Shown here piece by piece: positions 7,747 to 15,732 of a stretch of DNA of 30,135 bases. The stretch lies in NCBI GenBank assembly GCA_049790315.1, contig JBAQYV010000087.1, positions 1 to 30,135 of the forward strand. The letters are read 5' to 3'. Below the pieces are notes generated by a model. It saw only the letters and a list, made by a program, of their open reading frames with translations. It was not told the origin of the DNA and ran no database searches. Position 1 is the first letter of the stretch; every line of letters starts with the position of its first letter. The translations under genes were made by a program, and so were the position numbers. This stretch comes from DASPOJ01 sp049790315 (GTDB lineage Bacteria > Acidobacteriota > Terriglobia > Acidiferrales > UBA7541).

Positions 7747-8921
7747 TGACGGTCATGCCGAATATCGAGGGTATGAGCGTGACCGGGATTCCGTCGCCTG
7801 ACGAAATGCCCGCCAACCTAACGGTTGTCGCGATGAGCGGGGGCGTCGATAGCTCCACCGTGGCCGCGCTGCTTCACCAGCGCGGCGAAGCCGTCGCCGG
7901 TCTCACGATGCAGTTGTGGGATCAGCGCCGCTTGCCCGGCCTGCGCCCCATCGGCGCGCCGCGACAGCGCTGCTGTTCGCTTGACGACGCGCATGACGCG
8001 CGCCGCGTGGCGCAACATCTCGGCATTCCGCATTACGTGGTCAATTACGAAGATCGTTTCGAGCAGACCGTCGTGAAGCCCTTCGTCGCGTCATATCTCG
8101 CCGGTGAGACGCCCGTGCCATGCGCGCAGTGCAACAATCACGTGAAGTTCGATCCGCTGATTACCACCGCGCGCCAAATCGGCGCCGAGCGCCTGGCCAC
8201 CGGGCACTATGCACGCCTGCGACGCAACGAAGAGACTGGCCGCATGATGCTGCTGCACGCCGCGGACAAGTCAAAGGACCAATCGTATTTCCTGTTTGGC
8301 CTGACGCAGGAGCAAATGTCGCGCACCGTTTTTCCCCTCGGTGAACTCGACAAACACCGCGTGCGCCAATTAGCCCGCGAAGCCGCGCTGCCCGTCGCTG
8401 AAAAACCGGATAGCCAGGAAATCTGCTTCGTCTCCGCCGGTCATTACGTGCAATTTATCGAATCGTATTTAGCCGAGCGCGGCGAAACCATGCCCGAAGA
8501 TCACGGCGAGGTGGTCACCACCAGTGGAGAAGTGATTGGCCGGCACCAAGGCCTGCATCGCTTCACCATCGGCCAGCGCAAAGGCCTCGGATTTGCCGCC
8601 GGCCGCCCGATGTACGTCGTGGCGCTCGAACCGGAAACCAGACGCGTCGTCGTCGGCGAAGATGCCGAGCTGCGCCGCGCAACATGCGATGTACGCGACG
8701 TCAACTGGGTTTCGATCGCCGCGCCGTGCCAGCCGATTCGCGGTGCCGTAAAAGTCCGCCATCGGCACACACCGGCGCTCGCCACAATCGAAGCGTTCGA
8801 CGCCACAACAGCGCGCGTCGCTTTCGATGAGCCGCAGCGCGCCCTGACTCCCGGGCAAGCCGCCGTGTTTTACGATGGAGAAATTGTTCTGGGCGGCGGA
8901 ACGATCGTTTCCGCCGGTTGA
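7746..8921 (+). CDS. mnmA: tRNA-specific 2-thiouridylase MnmA
   Basis: 391 aa. It makes 2-thiouridine at wobble U34 of Lys, Glu and Gln tRNAs, using ATP and relayed sulfur. The PP-loop SGGVDSST is at residues 31-38. The catalytic Cys pair is Cys129 (PCAQCNNHVKF) and Cys227 (SQEICFV), which match the two cysteines used by E. coli MnmA. Further family strings are ATGHYAR, DQSYFLFGL, FPLGE and HRFTIGQRKGLG, followed by the C-terminal beta-barrel domains. The ATG at 7746 overlaps the desulfurase stop. About 24 residues precede the usual start of the PP-loop domain, slightly longer than E. coli. The QRCCSLDDAHDARRVA segment is typical of a common bacterial branch. Confidence 0.97.
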   Translation: MTVMPNIEGMSVTGIPSPDEMPANLTVVAMSGGVDSSTVAALLHQRGEAVAGLTMQLWDQRRLPGLRPIGAPRQRCCSLDDAHDARRVAQHLGIPHYVVNYEDRFEQTVVKPFVASYLAGETPVPCAQCNNHVKFDPLITTARQIGAERLATGHYARLRRNEETGRMMLLHAADKSKDQSYFLFGLTQEQMSRTVFPLGELDKHRVRQLAREAALPVAEKPDSQEICFVSAGHYVQFIESYLAERGETMPEDHGEVVTTSGEVIGRHQGLHRFTIGQRKGLGFAAGRPMYVVALEPETRRVVVGEDAELRRATCDVRDVNWVSIAAPCQPIRGAVKVRHRHTPALATIEAFDATTARVAFDEPQRALTPGQAAVFYDGEIVLGGGTIVSAG

Positions 8922-8935
8922 ATCTTCGGCGGAAA
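8908..8935 (+). terminator. Hairpin enclosing the mnmA stop codon
   Basis: TTTCCGCCG (8908-8916) pairs perfectly with CGGCGGAAA (8927-8935), giving 9 bp with a 10-nt loop that carries the TGA. The following TTAGC is only a weak U-tract. It probably ends the desulfurase-mnmA transcript. Confidence 0.55.
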
Positions 8936-9021
8936 TTAGCATCGGGGAAAAGCAATGCGGTTTGCGCGCAAAATCGCACGCGCAATTTAGAGCCGGAATT
9001 AAAATTTGCGGAAGTTTGAAG

Positions 9022-9540
9022 CTAAATGAACAGATTTTCGTCCGGCAAATCGCCGGTCGCGTGAGACGCGCCGTCATGGCGATGACGCCGGCGCGAGCGC
9101 AGAAATTCAATGCCGGTCTGAATGCCGCGAAGCACGGCGGTAGCCGATTGCACGGGGCCAAGCACGGAGCGGCGAACGGTTTTCCCGGCGTCTTCCACGG
9201 TTTCGAGCGCGCCGGTCAGAATCTGATCGACGTGCGCCAGTTGCAGCCGCAGCCGATCGAGCGTCTCGGTGAAAACGCGATCCACTTTTTGCGCCTGATT
9301 GCGCGCCAGATACGTGAACTCGGCGGCGTCGGCCAGCACGGAAGTGATGCGCGGTTGCGCATCCTCCATCATGATTTGCGCGCGCGTCAGAATCGGGAGT
9401 ACGCGCGCCTCCACGTTACCCGCGATGCGCTCGACCTTCGCGCTGGTGCGCCGGAATTGCAGGTACAGCGCCACTACGGCGATGGCTTGCGCTACGAAGG
9501 CGAGCGCGGTGATTGCGACGAAAAATGGCAGCCAACTCAT
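9022..9540 (-). CDS. Small membrane-anchored protein, DUF948-like
   Basis: 172 aa. One N-terminal transmembrane helix (about residues 5-27, AITALAFVAQAIAVVALYL) is followed by a long, mostly alpha-helical region (about 35-150) with heptad-like spacing. The tail is basic (RSRRRHRH). The layout resembles DUF948 proteins, which are membrane-anchored coiled coils of unknown function often found near YtxH proteins. Here the YtxH gene lies 60 bp upstream on the same strand, so the two are probably an operon. They may be a cell-envelope or stress pair. The family assignment rests on architecture and context rather than a strong motif. Confidence 0.75.
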   Translation of the reverse strand: MSWLPFFVAITALAFVAQAIAVVALYLQFRRTSAKVERIAGNVEARVLPILTRAQIMMEDAQPRITSVLADAAEFTYLARNQAQKVDRVFTETLDRLRLQLAHVDQILTGALETVEDAGKTVRRSVLGPVQSATAVLRGIQTGIEFLRSRRRHRHDGASHATGDLPDENLFI

Positions 9541-9600
9541 CGGCTTCTACCGTTCCTCAAAATGTCGAAACGCATCTCTGCGCGAATGCGCTGACTCGTG

Positions 9601-9897
9601 CTACTGCGCTTTCGATTTCTCTTTCTGGAAAGCTTCGCGGCCCGCGTCGACCGCGGCTGAAATCGAATCCCGCTGCCGCACCGCGACATTCTTGCCGCGT
9701 TCAACCAAATCTTCGGCGCGGTCTCGCAGTTCTCGCGCCTTGCGTTGCGCGTATTCGCGGCCTTCATCCGCCTTGTCCATCAGATATTCGCGCGTATCTT
9801 CGCCCGACTTCGGCGCAAAAAGAATTCCGACCAATGCGCCAATTCCGAGTCCGACCATGAAAAATGTCACTTTGGACCCTATGTTGTTGTCGCTCAT
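9601..9897 (-). CDS. YtxH domain-containing protein
   Basis: 98 aa from the ATG at 9897, with GAGGGAGG 7 nt upstream. The GTG at 9900 is in frame but too close to that site. The N-terminal hydrophobic, glycine-rich helix (about residues 8-27) is followed by FAPKSGEDTR, the hallmark of YtxH proteins. A charged amphipathic helix runs to the C-terminus. These are small single-pass membrane proteins, often stress-induced, with no known activity. Probably co-transcribed with the DUF948-like gene downstream. Confidence 0.9.
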   Translation of the reverse strand: MSDNNIGSKVTFFMVGLGIGALVGILFAPKSGEDTREYLMDKADEGREYAQRKARELRDRAEDLVERGKNVAVRQRDSISAAVDAGREAFQKEKSKAQ

Positions 9898-10138
9898 CAC
9901 TCAGCCTCCCTCAGTTCGTTATATTCACGCTAGCACATGCCCGGCACGCTTTCAAGGAAACCGCCGTTCGTGCCGCAGCGAAGCGCCGCACACGCGCGCC
10001 ACATTGGATTGGATGCGGAAGCTGGCACGTTTGGCGGCTGGCACGGGCACAATATCGCTGGTCGCGGTTGGTATGGGCGCGCGTGCCGCACGGCGCTCTG
10101 TGGCGCGCCGCAAATTGCTCCGATATGGCGCGGAGCCG

Positions 10139-10957
10139 CTAGCGGTTCTTCGCAGCGGAGAGATTTTTCGGCGATCGCTGATTCAGCGTGTCCAGCAGCA
10201 ATTTTGCGGCATCGGGAGGTTTCTCAGCGCCGTGCAAGACCACGTCTTTGGCATTCACATGGTGACCGTACAGTTTGGTATTCGCCGGGCCATCGGCGCG
10301 CAGAGTTGAACCGGTTAGTGCCGCGCCGGCAAATACTCCTTTTGCGCGCGCGAAGGTGAGCATCTCGGAATGCAGGATTACATCTTCCTCCGCCGCCGTG
10401 TCGCGTCCCACAGGGCCGGCTGCCGCGGAAGCGTTCCCGCCAAGTTTCACTTTGCTCGTGAGAATGGAGTTCGCTCCGTCGGGATTCATCACGGTGATTA
10501 GAATGTCCACGGATTCGCCACCCGCCTCGAGGCCCCAGCTCACGCCTTCGAGCGCCACCATTGTGGGCGCGCCCCACGGTCCATCGAAATGCGGGCCGCT
10601 GCGGCAGGTCATCGCTCCCCGGCCAAAGCTGCCGCCCCAGAAAAGCGTGAATAGGTTCCCGGAGCCCTTGATCACACCCGGAAGCACGATTACGCATTCG
10701 GCCCGATCGAGCGCGAACTGCAAACCAACATACGGACCATTTAGGATTTCTCCCAGGACCTTTCCCGCATGTTGCAGACGGTCCTGCTCGCGCTCGTCGT
10801 TTGGATTAGGCGCGGTCTGCGCGGGGGCTGTTTGCGACGGCCCCGTTTGCGCAGAGGGCGTTTGCGGCGGCGCGGTCTGTTGAGTTGGCGCTTGCGGAAA
10901 CGCGCCCATGGCCAGCGTCATTATCAACGCGGTTGCTTTAAACGTTGATTTGATCAT
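10139..10957 (-). CDS. SYLF (Ysc84-like) domain lipid-binding protein
   Basis: 272 aa from the ATG at 10957, with a GGGAG site about 8 nt upstream. A signal peptide (about residues 1-22) is followed by a low-complexity Pro/Gln/Thr linker (about 23-50) with a repeating Q-T-A-P pattern. The SYLF domain starts at about 60 (RLQHAGKVLGEIL) and includes VIVLPGVIKG, FWGGSFGRGAMTCR and SWGLEAGGESVDILITVMN. Eukaryotic SYLF proteins bind phosphoinositides; bacterial members are secreted and of unknown role. It lies upstream of the YtxH pair by 240 bp, so it is probably a separate unit. Nothing coding was seen in that 240-bp gap. Confidence 0.92.
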   Translation of the reverse strand: MIKSTFKATALIMTLAMGAFPQAPTQQTAPPQTPSAQTGPSQTAPAQTAPNPNDEREQDRLQHAGKVLGEILNGPYVGLQFALDRAECVIVLPGVIKGSGNLFTLFWGGSFGRGAMTCRSGPHFDGPWGAPTMVALEGVSWGLEAGGESVDILITVMNPDGANSILTSKVKLGGNASAAAGPVGRDTAAEEDVILHSEMLTFARAKGVFAGAALTGSTLRADGPANTKLYGHHVNAKDVVLHGAEKPPDAAKLLLDTLNQRSPKNLSAAKNR

Positions 10958-11300
10958 TGCGCGGCTCCCGATTTAGGAATTCAGAGACGGCGGAATTCGC
11001 GATTCAGCTCCCAGAATTTGCACATCGTAAATCTTTTCTTGGTGCGGAGACAAGAAAATTGATGAGCCTCCGGCGAGGCTTCGGCCAGTCGGTCGCCGGG
11101 AATGTGTTCCGCGTACATCGGCCAATTGGCGAGCAGAGCGCGGATTAGGATGCTTCCGACGCGTAGGCCGATTCCAGAGCGGGGACGTACGCAACGTGTA
11201 AGGTGCGGTGACGCTGGCGACAGCGGATTTGCCGGGCGCTTGCATGCAGTATCGAGAAAGAGATTCCGGCGCTGGGAGTTTATCAGAGAATTTCAGCAGT
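10958..11300. other. Intergenic region between uvrC and the SYLF gene
   Basis: 343 bp with no credible gene on either strand. It holds a candidate minus-strand terminator (11065-11080). On the minus strand, downstream of that hairpin, a TTGTCT and a TTACGA-like box about 17 bp apart (near 11030-11055) could form a weak promoter for the SYLF gene. Confidence 0.5.
11065..11080 (-). terminator. Candidate rho-independent terminator
   Basis: AGCCTC and GAGGCT form a perfect 6-bp stem with a 4-nt loop. Reading on the minus strand, the stem is followed by CATCAATTTTCTT, a modest U-rich run. It could end the uvrC transcript, although it is 220 bp past the stop. Confidence 0.4.
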
Positions 11301-13151
11301 TTACCGAGGATGGGTGCGGAAATATTCGGCAAGGCGGGTGGCTTGTGGACGCGTCACGACTTTGGCGAGATCTCCGGCGCTGGCGGCGCGGACGCGGGCT
11401 ACGCTGCCGAAGCGCGCGAGGAGTTTACGGGCGCTCGGAGCGCCGATGCCGGGGACATCTTCGAGTTCGGAGTGCAGCGTGCGTTTTGCGCGGCGCTGTC
11501 TGTGGAAGCCGACGGCGAAACGATGGGTTTCGTCGCGAATTTGCTGGACGAGATGCAGAATCGGAGAGTGGCGATCGAGACGCACAGGTTCGTCTTCTTG
11601 TCCGAGGACGTAGAGAATTTCTTCCTGCTTGGCGATGGCGGCGACGGGCTGATTGATGATGGCGAGTTCGTCGAGCGCCGCCGCCGCGGCGTGCAATTGG
11701 CCGAGACCGCCGTCGATCAGAATCAGGCTCGGAAGCGGCTTTTTTTCATCTTGCAGGCGGCGGTAGCGGCGCGTGACGGCTTCGCGCATGGAAGCGAAAT
11801 CGTCATTTTGAAAATCGACGGCGGCGTGACCGGAGACGGACTCTCCGCGGATGATGAATTTGCGGTAGCCGGATTTTTTCATCCGTCCGGCTTCCCAAAC
11901 AACCATGGAAGCGACCGTGTCCGATCCCTGGATGTGAGAAATGTCGAAGCTTTCGATGCGTTCGGGTGTCTCGGGCAAGTTGAGCGCTTGTTCGAGAGCT
12001 TCAGCGATCGCTTTCGGGTTTGGTTTTTGCACGCGGAAGCGCTGCTCGAAGGAGTGGCGGGCGTTTTTTTCGACGAGTTCGACGACGGCGCGTTTTTGTC
12101 CGCGCTGCGGCACCAGGATTTCCACGCGCGAGCGAGGCGGGCTGAGTTGCGCGGCGCGGTCGGTGAGGATTTGTTCGAGAAGCGCGCGATCCTCAAAATC
12201 TTCAGGGACGTGGATGAAGCGCGGAAGGTAGGCGGCGTCAAGATAAAGCTGCTTGATGAGCGAAGGCAGGAATTCGGCGGGATTGAATTCAGTGAGATCT
12301 TCCCAATAGAAATCGCGGCGATCGACAACACGGCCGCCGCGAAAGTGAAAAAGATTCACGGCGACTTGCGGCGGTTCGGCGTACCAAGCGAGCGCGTCGG
12401 TGTCGTCGCCGGAAGCGGCGGCCATTTTCTGGCGCTCGTCGATATCTTCGAGCGTGCGCAAGAGATCGCGATACTGCGCGGCTTGCTCGAACCGCTCTTG
12501 ATCGGAAGCTTCGCCCATGCGCTGTTCGAGACTGCGCGCCAAATCCTGGCGGCGGCCGTCGAGAAAAAGGCGCGTGTCGCGCGCGGTTTCCGCGTAGCGT
12601 TCATCGGTGACGAGGCCGGGAACGCACGGGCCAAGGCAGCGATGAATGTAATATTGCAAGCAGGGGCGCGGGTGGGCGCGCGTGAGATCCACGGTGCAGG
12701 ACGGGACACGGAAACGTTTGTGAATGAAACTGACGATGCGGTAGGCGAGGCTGGCCGGGAAATACGGACCGAAAAAAATCGAGCCATCTTTTTTCAGGCG
12801 GCGCGTGACGTAGACTCGTGGATATTTCTCAAATGCGGTATAGCGAATGTAGGGATACGTTTTGTCGTCGCGCAACAGGATGTTGAATTTCGGCTGGTGC
12901 CGCTTGATCAGATTGTTTTCAAGCGCCAGGGCCTCGCGCTCATTGTCGACGACGATGAATTCGACATCGGCAATTTCGCGAACTAAAGAGCCGGTCTTAG
13001 CGTCGGTCCAGTGCGATTCGAGGAAGTAGGATTTCACGCGCTGGCGCAGTTCGCGCGCTTTGCCGATGTAGAGGATCGTGCCAAGGACATCCTTGAAGAG
13101 ATAGACGCCCGGATCGTCGGGGAGGCTGGCGACTTTTTCTGAGAGGTCCAT
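11301..13151 (-). CDS. uvrC: Excinuclease ABC subunit C
   Basis: 616 aa. UvrC makes the two incisions around DNA lesions in nucleotide excision repair, acting after UvrA and UvrB. The start at 13151 gives the standard N-terminus (MDLSEKVASLPDDPGVYLFKD). An in-frame GTG at 13202 would add a repetitive 17-residue extension and is less likely. The domains are a GIY-YIG nuclease (about 12-95, GVYLF...LYIGKA), a Cys-containing segment (about 150-185), a UVR motif (about 200-240, DQERFEQAAQYRDLL), an RNase H-like nuclease (about 380-540, FDISHIQG, LILIDGGLGQL) and C-terminal HhH motifs (about 560-605, VPGIGAPSARKLL). The length is normal. uvrA lies 4 kb away on the same strand but is not in the same operon. 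Confidence 0.97.
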   Translation of the reverse strand: MDLSEKVASLPDDPGVYLFKDVLGTILYIGKARELRQRVKSYFLESHWTDAKTGSLVREIADVEFIVVDNEREALALENNLIKRHQPKFNILLRDDKTYPYIRYTAFEKYPRVYVTRRLKKDGSIFFGPYFPASLAYRIVSFIHKRFRVPSCTVDLTRAHPRPCLQYYIHRCLGPCVPGLVTDERYAETARDTRLFLDGRRQDLARSLEQRMGEASDQERFEQAAQYRDLLRTLEDIDERQKMAAASGDDTDALAWYAEPPQVAVNLFHFRGGRVVDRRDFYWEDLTEFNPAEFLPSLIKQLYLDAAYLPRFIHVPEDFEDRALLEQILTDRAAQLSPPRSRVEILVPQRGQKRAVVELVEKNARHSFEQRFRVQKPNPKAIAEALEQALNLPETPERIESFDISHIQGSDTVASMVVWEAGRMKKSGYRKFIIRGESVSGHAAVDFQNDDFASMREAVTRRYRRLQDEKKPLPSLILIDGGLGQLHAAAAALDELAIINQPVAAIAKQEEILYVLGQEDEPVRLDRHSPILHLVQQIRDETHRFAVGFHRQRRAKRTLHSELEDVPGIGAPSARKLLARFGSVARVRAASAGDLAKVVTRPQATRLAEYFRTHPR

Positions 13152-13156
13152 TTGGG

Positions 13157-13237
13157 CGACACGCTTCGCGCATATGACTGAAGCAACGCGCTCCGCGCAC
13201 ACGATTAAAGCACCACGCTCCGCGCAGGGCGGGCGCG
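13157..13237. repeat. Three tandem units of an imperfect 27-bp repeat upstream of uvrC
   Basis: Units begin at 13157, 13184 and 13211, each with a CACGCTYCGCGCA-like core (the second reads CGCGCTCCGCGCA). The period is exactly 27 bp, or nine codons. Read in the uvrC frame, the units give successive CAERGALIV, CAERVASVI and CAKRVAQMD. They span the uvrC translation start and its upstream region. Confidence 0.75.
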
Positions 13238-13259
13238 GTAGAATCTAGGGGCAACGTTG

Positions 13260-13784
13260 ATGATAGCAGAGGGAATCAAACTCTTGGTGAACGTGCGCAA
13301 GCGTTATCCGGTACTGCTGGCACTTGTGTTGAGCTTCGGGCTCGGCACGATTCCGGCGGCGGCGCGGCAGATCGATCCTTCCAAGCCGCCACCCCCGCCA
13401 CCGTCAGCCACACCCGCTCCTGCTCCCGATGCGAAACCTTCGTCGGATTCAGCGGCACCGGCGGCAGCGACGACTCCCGCGTTCGATCCGTTGCACGCGC
13501 AGAAGAGTGTCGATGTGGGCCAATATTATTTAAAGACCGGCAATTATCCGGCTGCGATCGATCGATTCAAGGAAGCGATCGGCTACCAATCAAACTTAGC
13601 GCTGCCGTGGGATTTGCTGGGACAGGCTTACGACAAGGAACACGAGCAGAACGAAGCGCTCGCGGCCTACCAGAAATATCTGGCGCTTTTGCCGGACGGA
13701 AAAGAATCCGATCGCGTGCGGAAGCGCGTGACAAAGTTGCAAGCCGACTTGGCGAGCGACGCGGCGAAACAGTCCAAAAAATAA
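13260..13784 (+). CDS. Small secreted TPR protein
   Basis: 174 aa from the ATG at 13260, with AGGGG about 8 nt upstream. The N-terminus is a signal peptide or anchor (about residues 14-36, YPVLLALVLSFGLGTIPAAA). A Pro/Ala-rich linker follows (about 40-75). Two to three tetratricopeptide repeats (about 80-150; GQYYLKTGNYPAAIDRFKEA, then LLGQAYDKEHEQNEALAAYQKYLAL) make up the rest, with a lysine-rich tail. It probably serves as a periplasmic protein-protein interaction module. The start lies 108 bp from the uvrC start in a divergent arrangement, and a TAGAAT box at 13238-13243 may be its -10. The partner is unknown. Confidence 0.85.
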   Translation: MIAEGIKLLVNVRKRYPVLLALVLSFGLGTIPAAARQIDPSKPPPPPPSATPAPAPDAKPSSDSAAPAAATTPAFDPLHAQKSVDVGQYYLKTGNYPAAIDRFKEAIGYQSNLALPWDLLGQAYDKEHEQNEALAAYQKYLALLPDGKESDRVRKRVTKLQADLASDAAKQSKK

Positions 13785-13810
13785 TCGCGCCACGCAGGCG
13801 GGTGAACGCG

Positions 13811-14596
13811 TCAACGCATGTGTTTAAGATAGCGGCGAGCGCGGTCGTAATCCAGAAAACGCTTTTCTTCGCGGCGAAATTCCAACGAATGTATTTCCAA
13901 ACCGCAGCGAGCCACCCGCAGCGGGTGTTTCACGTGCAACATTTCGTGGAACAGGATGGATTCCACGACGTACCGCGGCATGCCGGGCTGATCGAGGCGC
14001 GCGTTGAGCACAATTAAATCCAGACCTGGATCGAAGCAGCCGAGTTGGCGACGCCAGATGCGCGCGCTCCACGCGAGGCCGGGGCGGTGGAGGCGTCCCG
14101 CGAAGTAGCGCTGATTGAGCGCCGTGAAAAGCGGAGCAAGATCGTGCGTGCGGCCGCGCGCTGGCAACGTGGGGCGGCGCGCGCGATGCCGGCGCAAGCG
14201 GCGAATGCGGCGCTCGGTGCTGGGCGCGGCGGAAAATTGGCGATAGAGATGAAGCAATTCCTGAGGGACGCGCTTGCGATACAGGCGGCCGAGCAGTACC
14301 GCGGCAGTGGCCTCAATCACGGCGAGCGGCGCGCCGCGCAGAACGTCGGAGAGGCGCGCGATCGCATCGGAATCCTCGCGCAGACGAATCGTGTGAGAAA
14401 GATTCGCGTAGGGATAAAACTCGACGGCGAATTGAGGCGGGCGGCCGTGGCAACCGAGCCGCGTGAACATGCGCTGAAACGCAAGCGCGCCGCCCGGGAC
14501 CGCGGAGACCGCGCCGGCTGGGGCGGCACGGTGGCTACGATTGGACCGAGCGGCGCCGCGGACACGCGGTTGGGCCGGAGAGTTTGGCACCGTCAC
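13811..14596 (-). CDS. SprT-like zinc metalloprotein
   Basis: 261 aa from the GTG at 14596, which overlaps the stop of the upstream gene (GTGA), supporting this start. An N-terminal region (about 1-125) of no recognised family is followed by a basic linker rich in Arg (about 128-150). The SprT-like core follows: LFTALNQRYFAGRL at about 157-170, then ILFHEMLHVKHP with the zinc motif HEMLH at 217-221, and a third His at 236 in IHSLEFRREEKRF. SprT/Spartan-type proteins are HExxH proteases or putative proteases; the Spartan branch acts on DNA-protein crosslinks. No C-terminal zinc ribbon is present. It is the last gene of a four-gene minus-strand operon with three secreted proteins, yet it lacks an evident signal peptide itself. 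Confidence 0.85.
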   Translation of the reverse strand: MTVPNSPAQPRVRGAARSNRSHRAAPAGAVSAVPGGALAFQRMFTRLGCHGRPPQFAVEFYPYANLSHTIRLREDSDAIARLSDVLRGAPLAVIEATAAVLLGRLYRKRVPQELLHLYRQFSAAPSTERRIRRLRRHRARRPTLPARGRTHDLAPLFTALNQRYFAGRLHRPGLAWSARIWRRQLGCFDPGLDLIVLNARLDQPGMPRYVVESILFHEMLHVKHPLRVARCGLEIHSLEFRREEKRFLDYDRARRYLKHMR

Positions 14597-15174
14597 TGTT
14601 TGCGGCGCACCGGCGCCGTGGAATCCGTTTTGGCGGCATCGACGATGTCGGAGATGGCATCTTTCGTGGACTCGATGGCGTCGTCGAGATTGTCTTTGTA
14701 ATCTTCGAGCAGCGGGGCGTTGGGCTCGAGACCCTGCAGATACGGCAAATATTCCTTAGCGCGCGCGTCGAAGATCTTCATCGCCTCATGGACATCCTGT
14801 TGCTTGTCAACGGCCACGCCGATCAGCTCATCGCCATCATCGACGCAGCCGGCGTAGGCGTTCAGAAGATCATTGACGCGCTCGCCCTGGCGGCGGTCGG
14901 CGGGATCCAGATGCGCGAGCTCGTATTTAATTTTCTGGACGCGATCGCCGGCGAATTCGACGAAGAGCTTGATTTTTTCGGAATACGTGAAGGCGTCGCG
15001 AATTTTGTCGGCTTCGGTGTCGGTCAAGTAGTCCTTATCCGGTTTTTGCGGCGGCGGCGCGGCGCGCGCGGCCAGCGGAGCCGCGACAATCGCGGCGAGG
15101 GCCATTGCCAGAAACCATTGCGAGACGCGTCGCGCGGTCATCATCGCCGGCATCGCTTTGCATCGAAGCTTCAT
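14593..15174 (-). CDS. Unknown secreted helical protein
   Basis: 193 aa from the ATG at 15174, which overlaps the previous stop (ATGA). An upstream in-frame start at 15210 would lie inside the neighbouring gene and was rejected. It has a signal peptide (about residues 14-38, WFLAMALAAIVAAPLAARA). The mature part is acidic, mostly helical and without recognised motifs; segments read TDTEADKIRDAFTYSEKIKL and LLNAYAGCVDDGDELIGVAV. It ends with a basic tail. It is translationally coupled on both sides (4-bp overlaps with the upstream unknown gene and the downstream SprT-like gene). No function can be assigned. Confidence 0.82.
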   Translation of the reverse strand: MKLRCKAMPAMMTARRVSQWFLAMALAAIVAAPLAARAAPPPQKPDKDYLTDTEADKIRDAFTYSEKIKLFVEFAGDRVQKIKYELAHLDPADRRQGERVNDLLNAYAGCVDDGDELIGVAVDKQQDVHEAMKIFDARAKEYLPYLQGLEPNAPLLEDYKDNLDDAIESTKDAISDIVDAAKTDSTAPVRRKQ

Positions 15175-15731
15175 TTCTCCAGAGGGCTCCAGGCGAAGTT
15201 CGCAGTCCAAGACGACGGTGCTTTCACCTTACGCTGTTGGCGCGGAAACAGAATATCGATCAATTCATTTTGCGATTCGACCAGATCGGAACGCACCGCG
15301 CGGAACCAGGGATGCTTGTCGGGCGGCAAATCCAGAATGATGCCGTCCATGTGGCGCACGGCTTCACGCAACGCGATCTGAAGCTCCTTGAAACCGGCCG
15401 GATGATCCTGAGCATGGGCGCTGACGGTTTGCAGGGCCGCAACGGTGGCTTTGGTTTCGTCGCGGAAGCGCTCGAGTTGCGCGAGCGAGCCCACATCGTC
15501 GCCTGAGTCCAGCGTTTTCAGGGCACTATCGAAGACGGCGGGTTCGAGCTTGGCAAGCGCTTTGGCTTTCGCGACCGGATCGGGAGCTTGATCGAAGGCG
15601 ATTTGCTCGGCAGCGAGGCGCTGTGCCGGCGAGGTCGTGGGCGCCGCGGCCAAAAGCGCGGGGCGGGACGCAACGCACGGCGCCGCGATAATGGTCAGGC
15701 AAATTATCGGGAGACTATGACTCCACGACAT
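15171..15731 (-). CDS. Unknown secreted helical protein
   Basis: 186 aa from the ATG at 15731, one base after the TAG stop of the TPR gene. A longer open frame to 16022 overlaps the TPR gene and was rejected. A signal peptide (about residues 3-28, LPIICLTIIAAPCVASRPALLAA) is followed by a helical mature region with the segments PVAKAKALAKLEPAVFDSAL and FKELQIALREAVRHMDGIIL. No known domain was recognised. Its length and helical, secreted character resemble the next gene, so the two may be distant paralogues. It is the second gene of the four-gene operon. Confidence 0.8.
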   Translation of the reverse strand: MSWSHSLPIICLTIIAAPCVASRPALLAAAPTTSPAQRLAAEQIAFDQAPDPVAKAKALAKLEPAVFDSALKTLDSGDDVGSLAQLERFRDETKATVAALQTVSAHAQDHPAGFKELQIALREAVRHMDGIILDLPPDKHPWFRAVRSDLVESQNELIDILFPRQQRKVKAPSSWTANFAWSPLEK

Positions 15732-15732
15732 G

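Noticed and set aside
10014..10309. Plus-strand small ORF beginning MRKLARLAAGTGTIS
   Set aside because: Its second half overlaps the SYLF gene antisense; no ribosome site and no recognisable domain.
11208..12986. 592-codon open frame antisense to uvrC
   Set aside because: Shadow frame from GC-biased codons; the minus strand encodes an unmistakable UvrC and this frame has no family motifs.
13157..13237. Possible CRISPR array
   Set aside because: Only three contiguous imperfect units with no unique spacers, and no cas genes.
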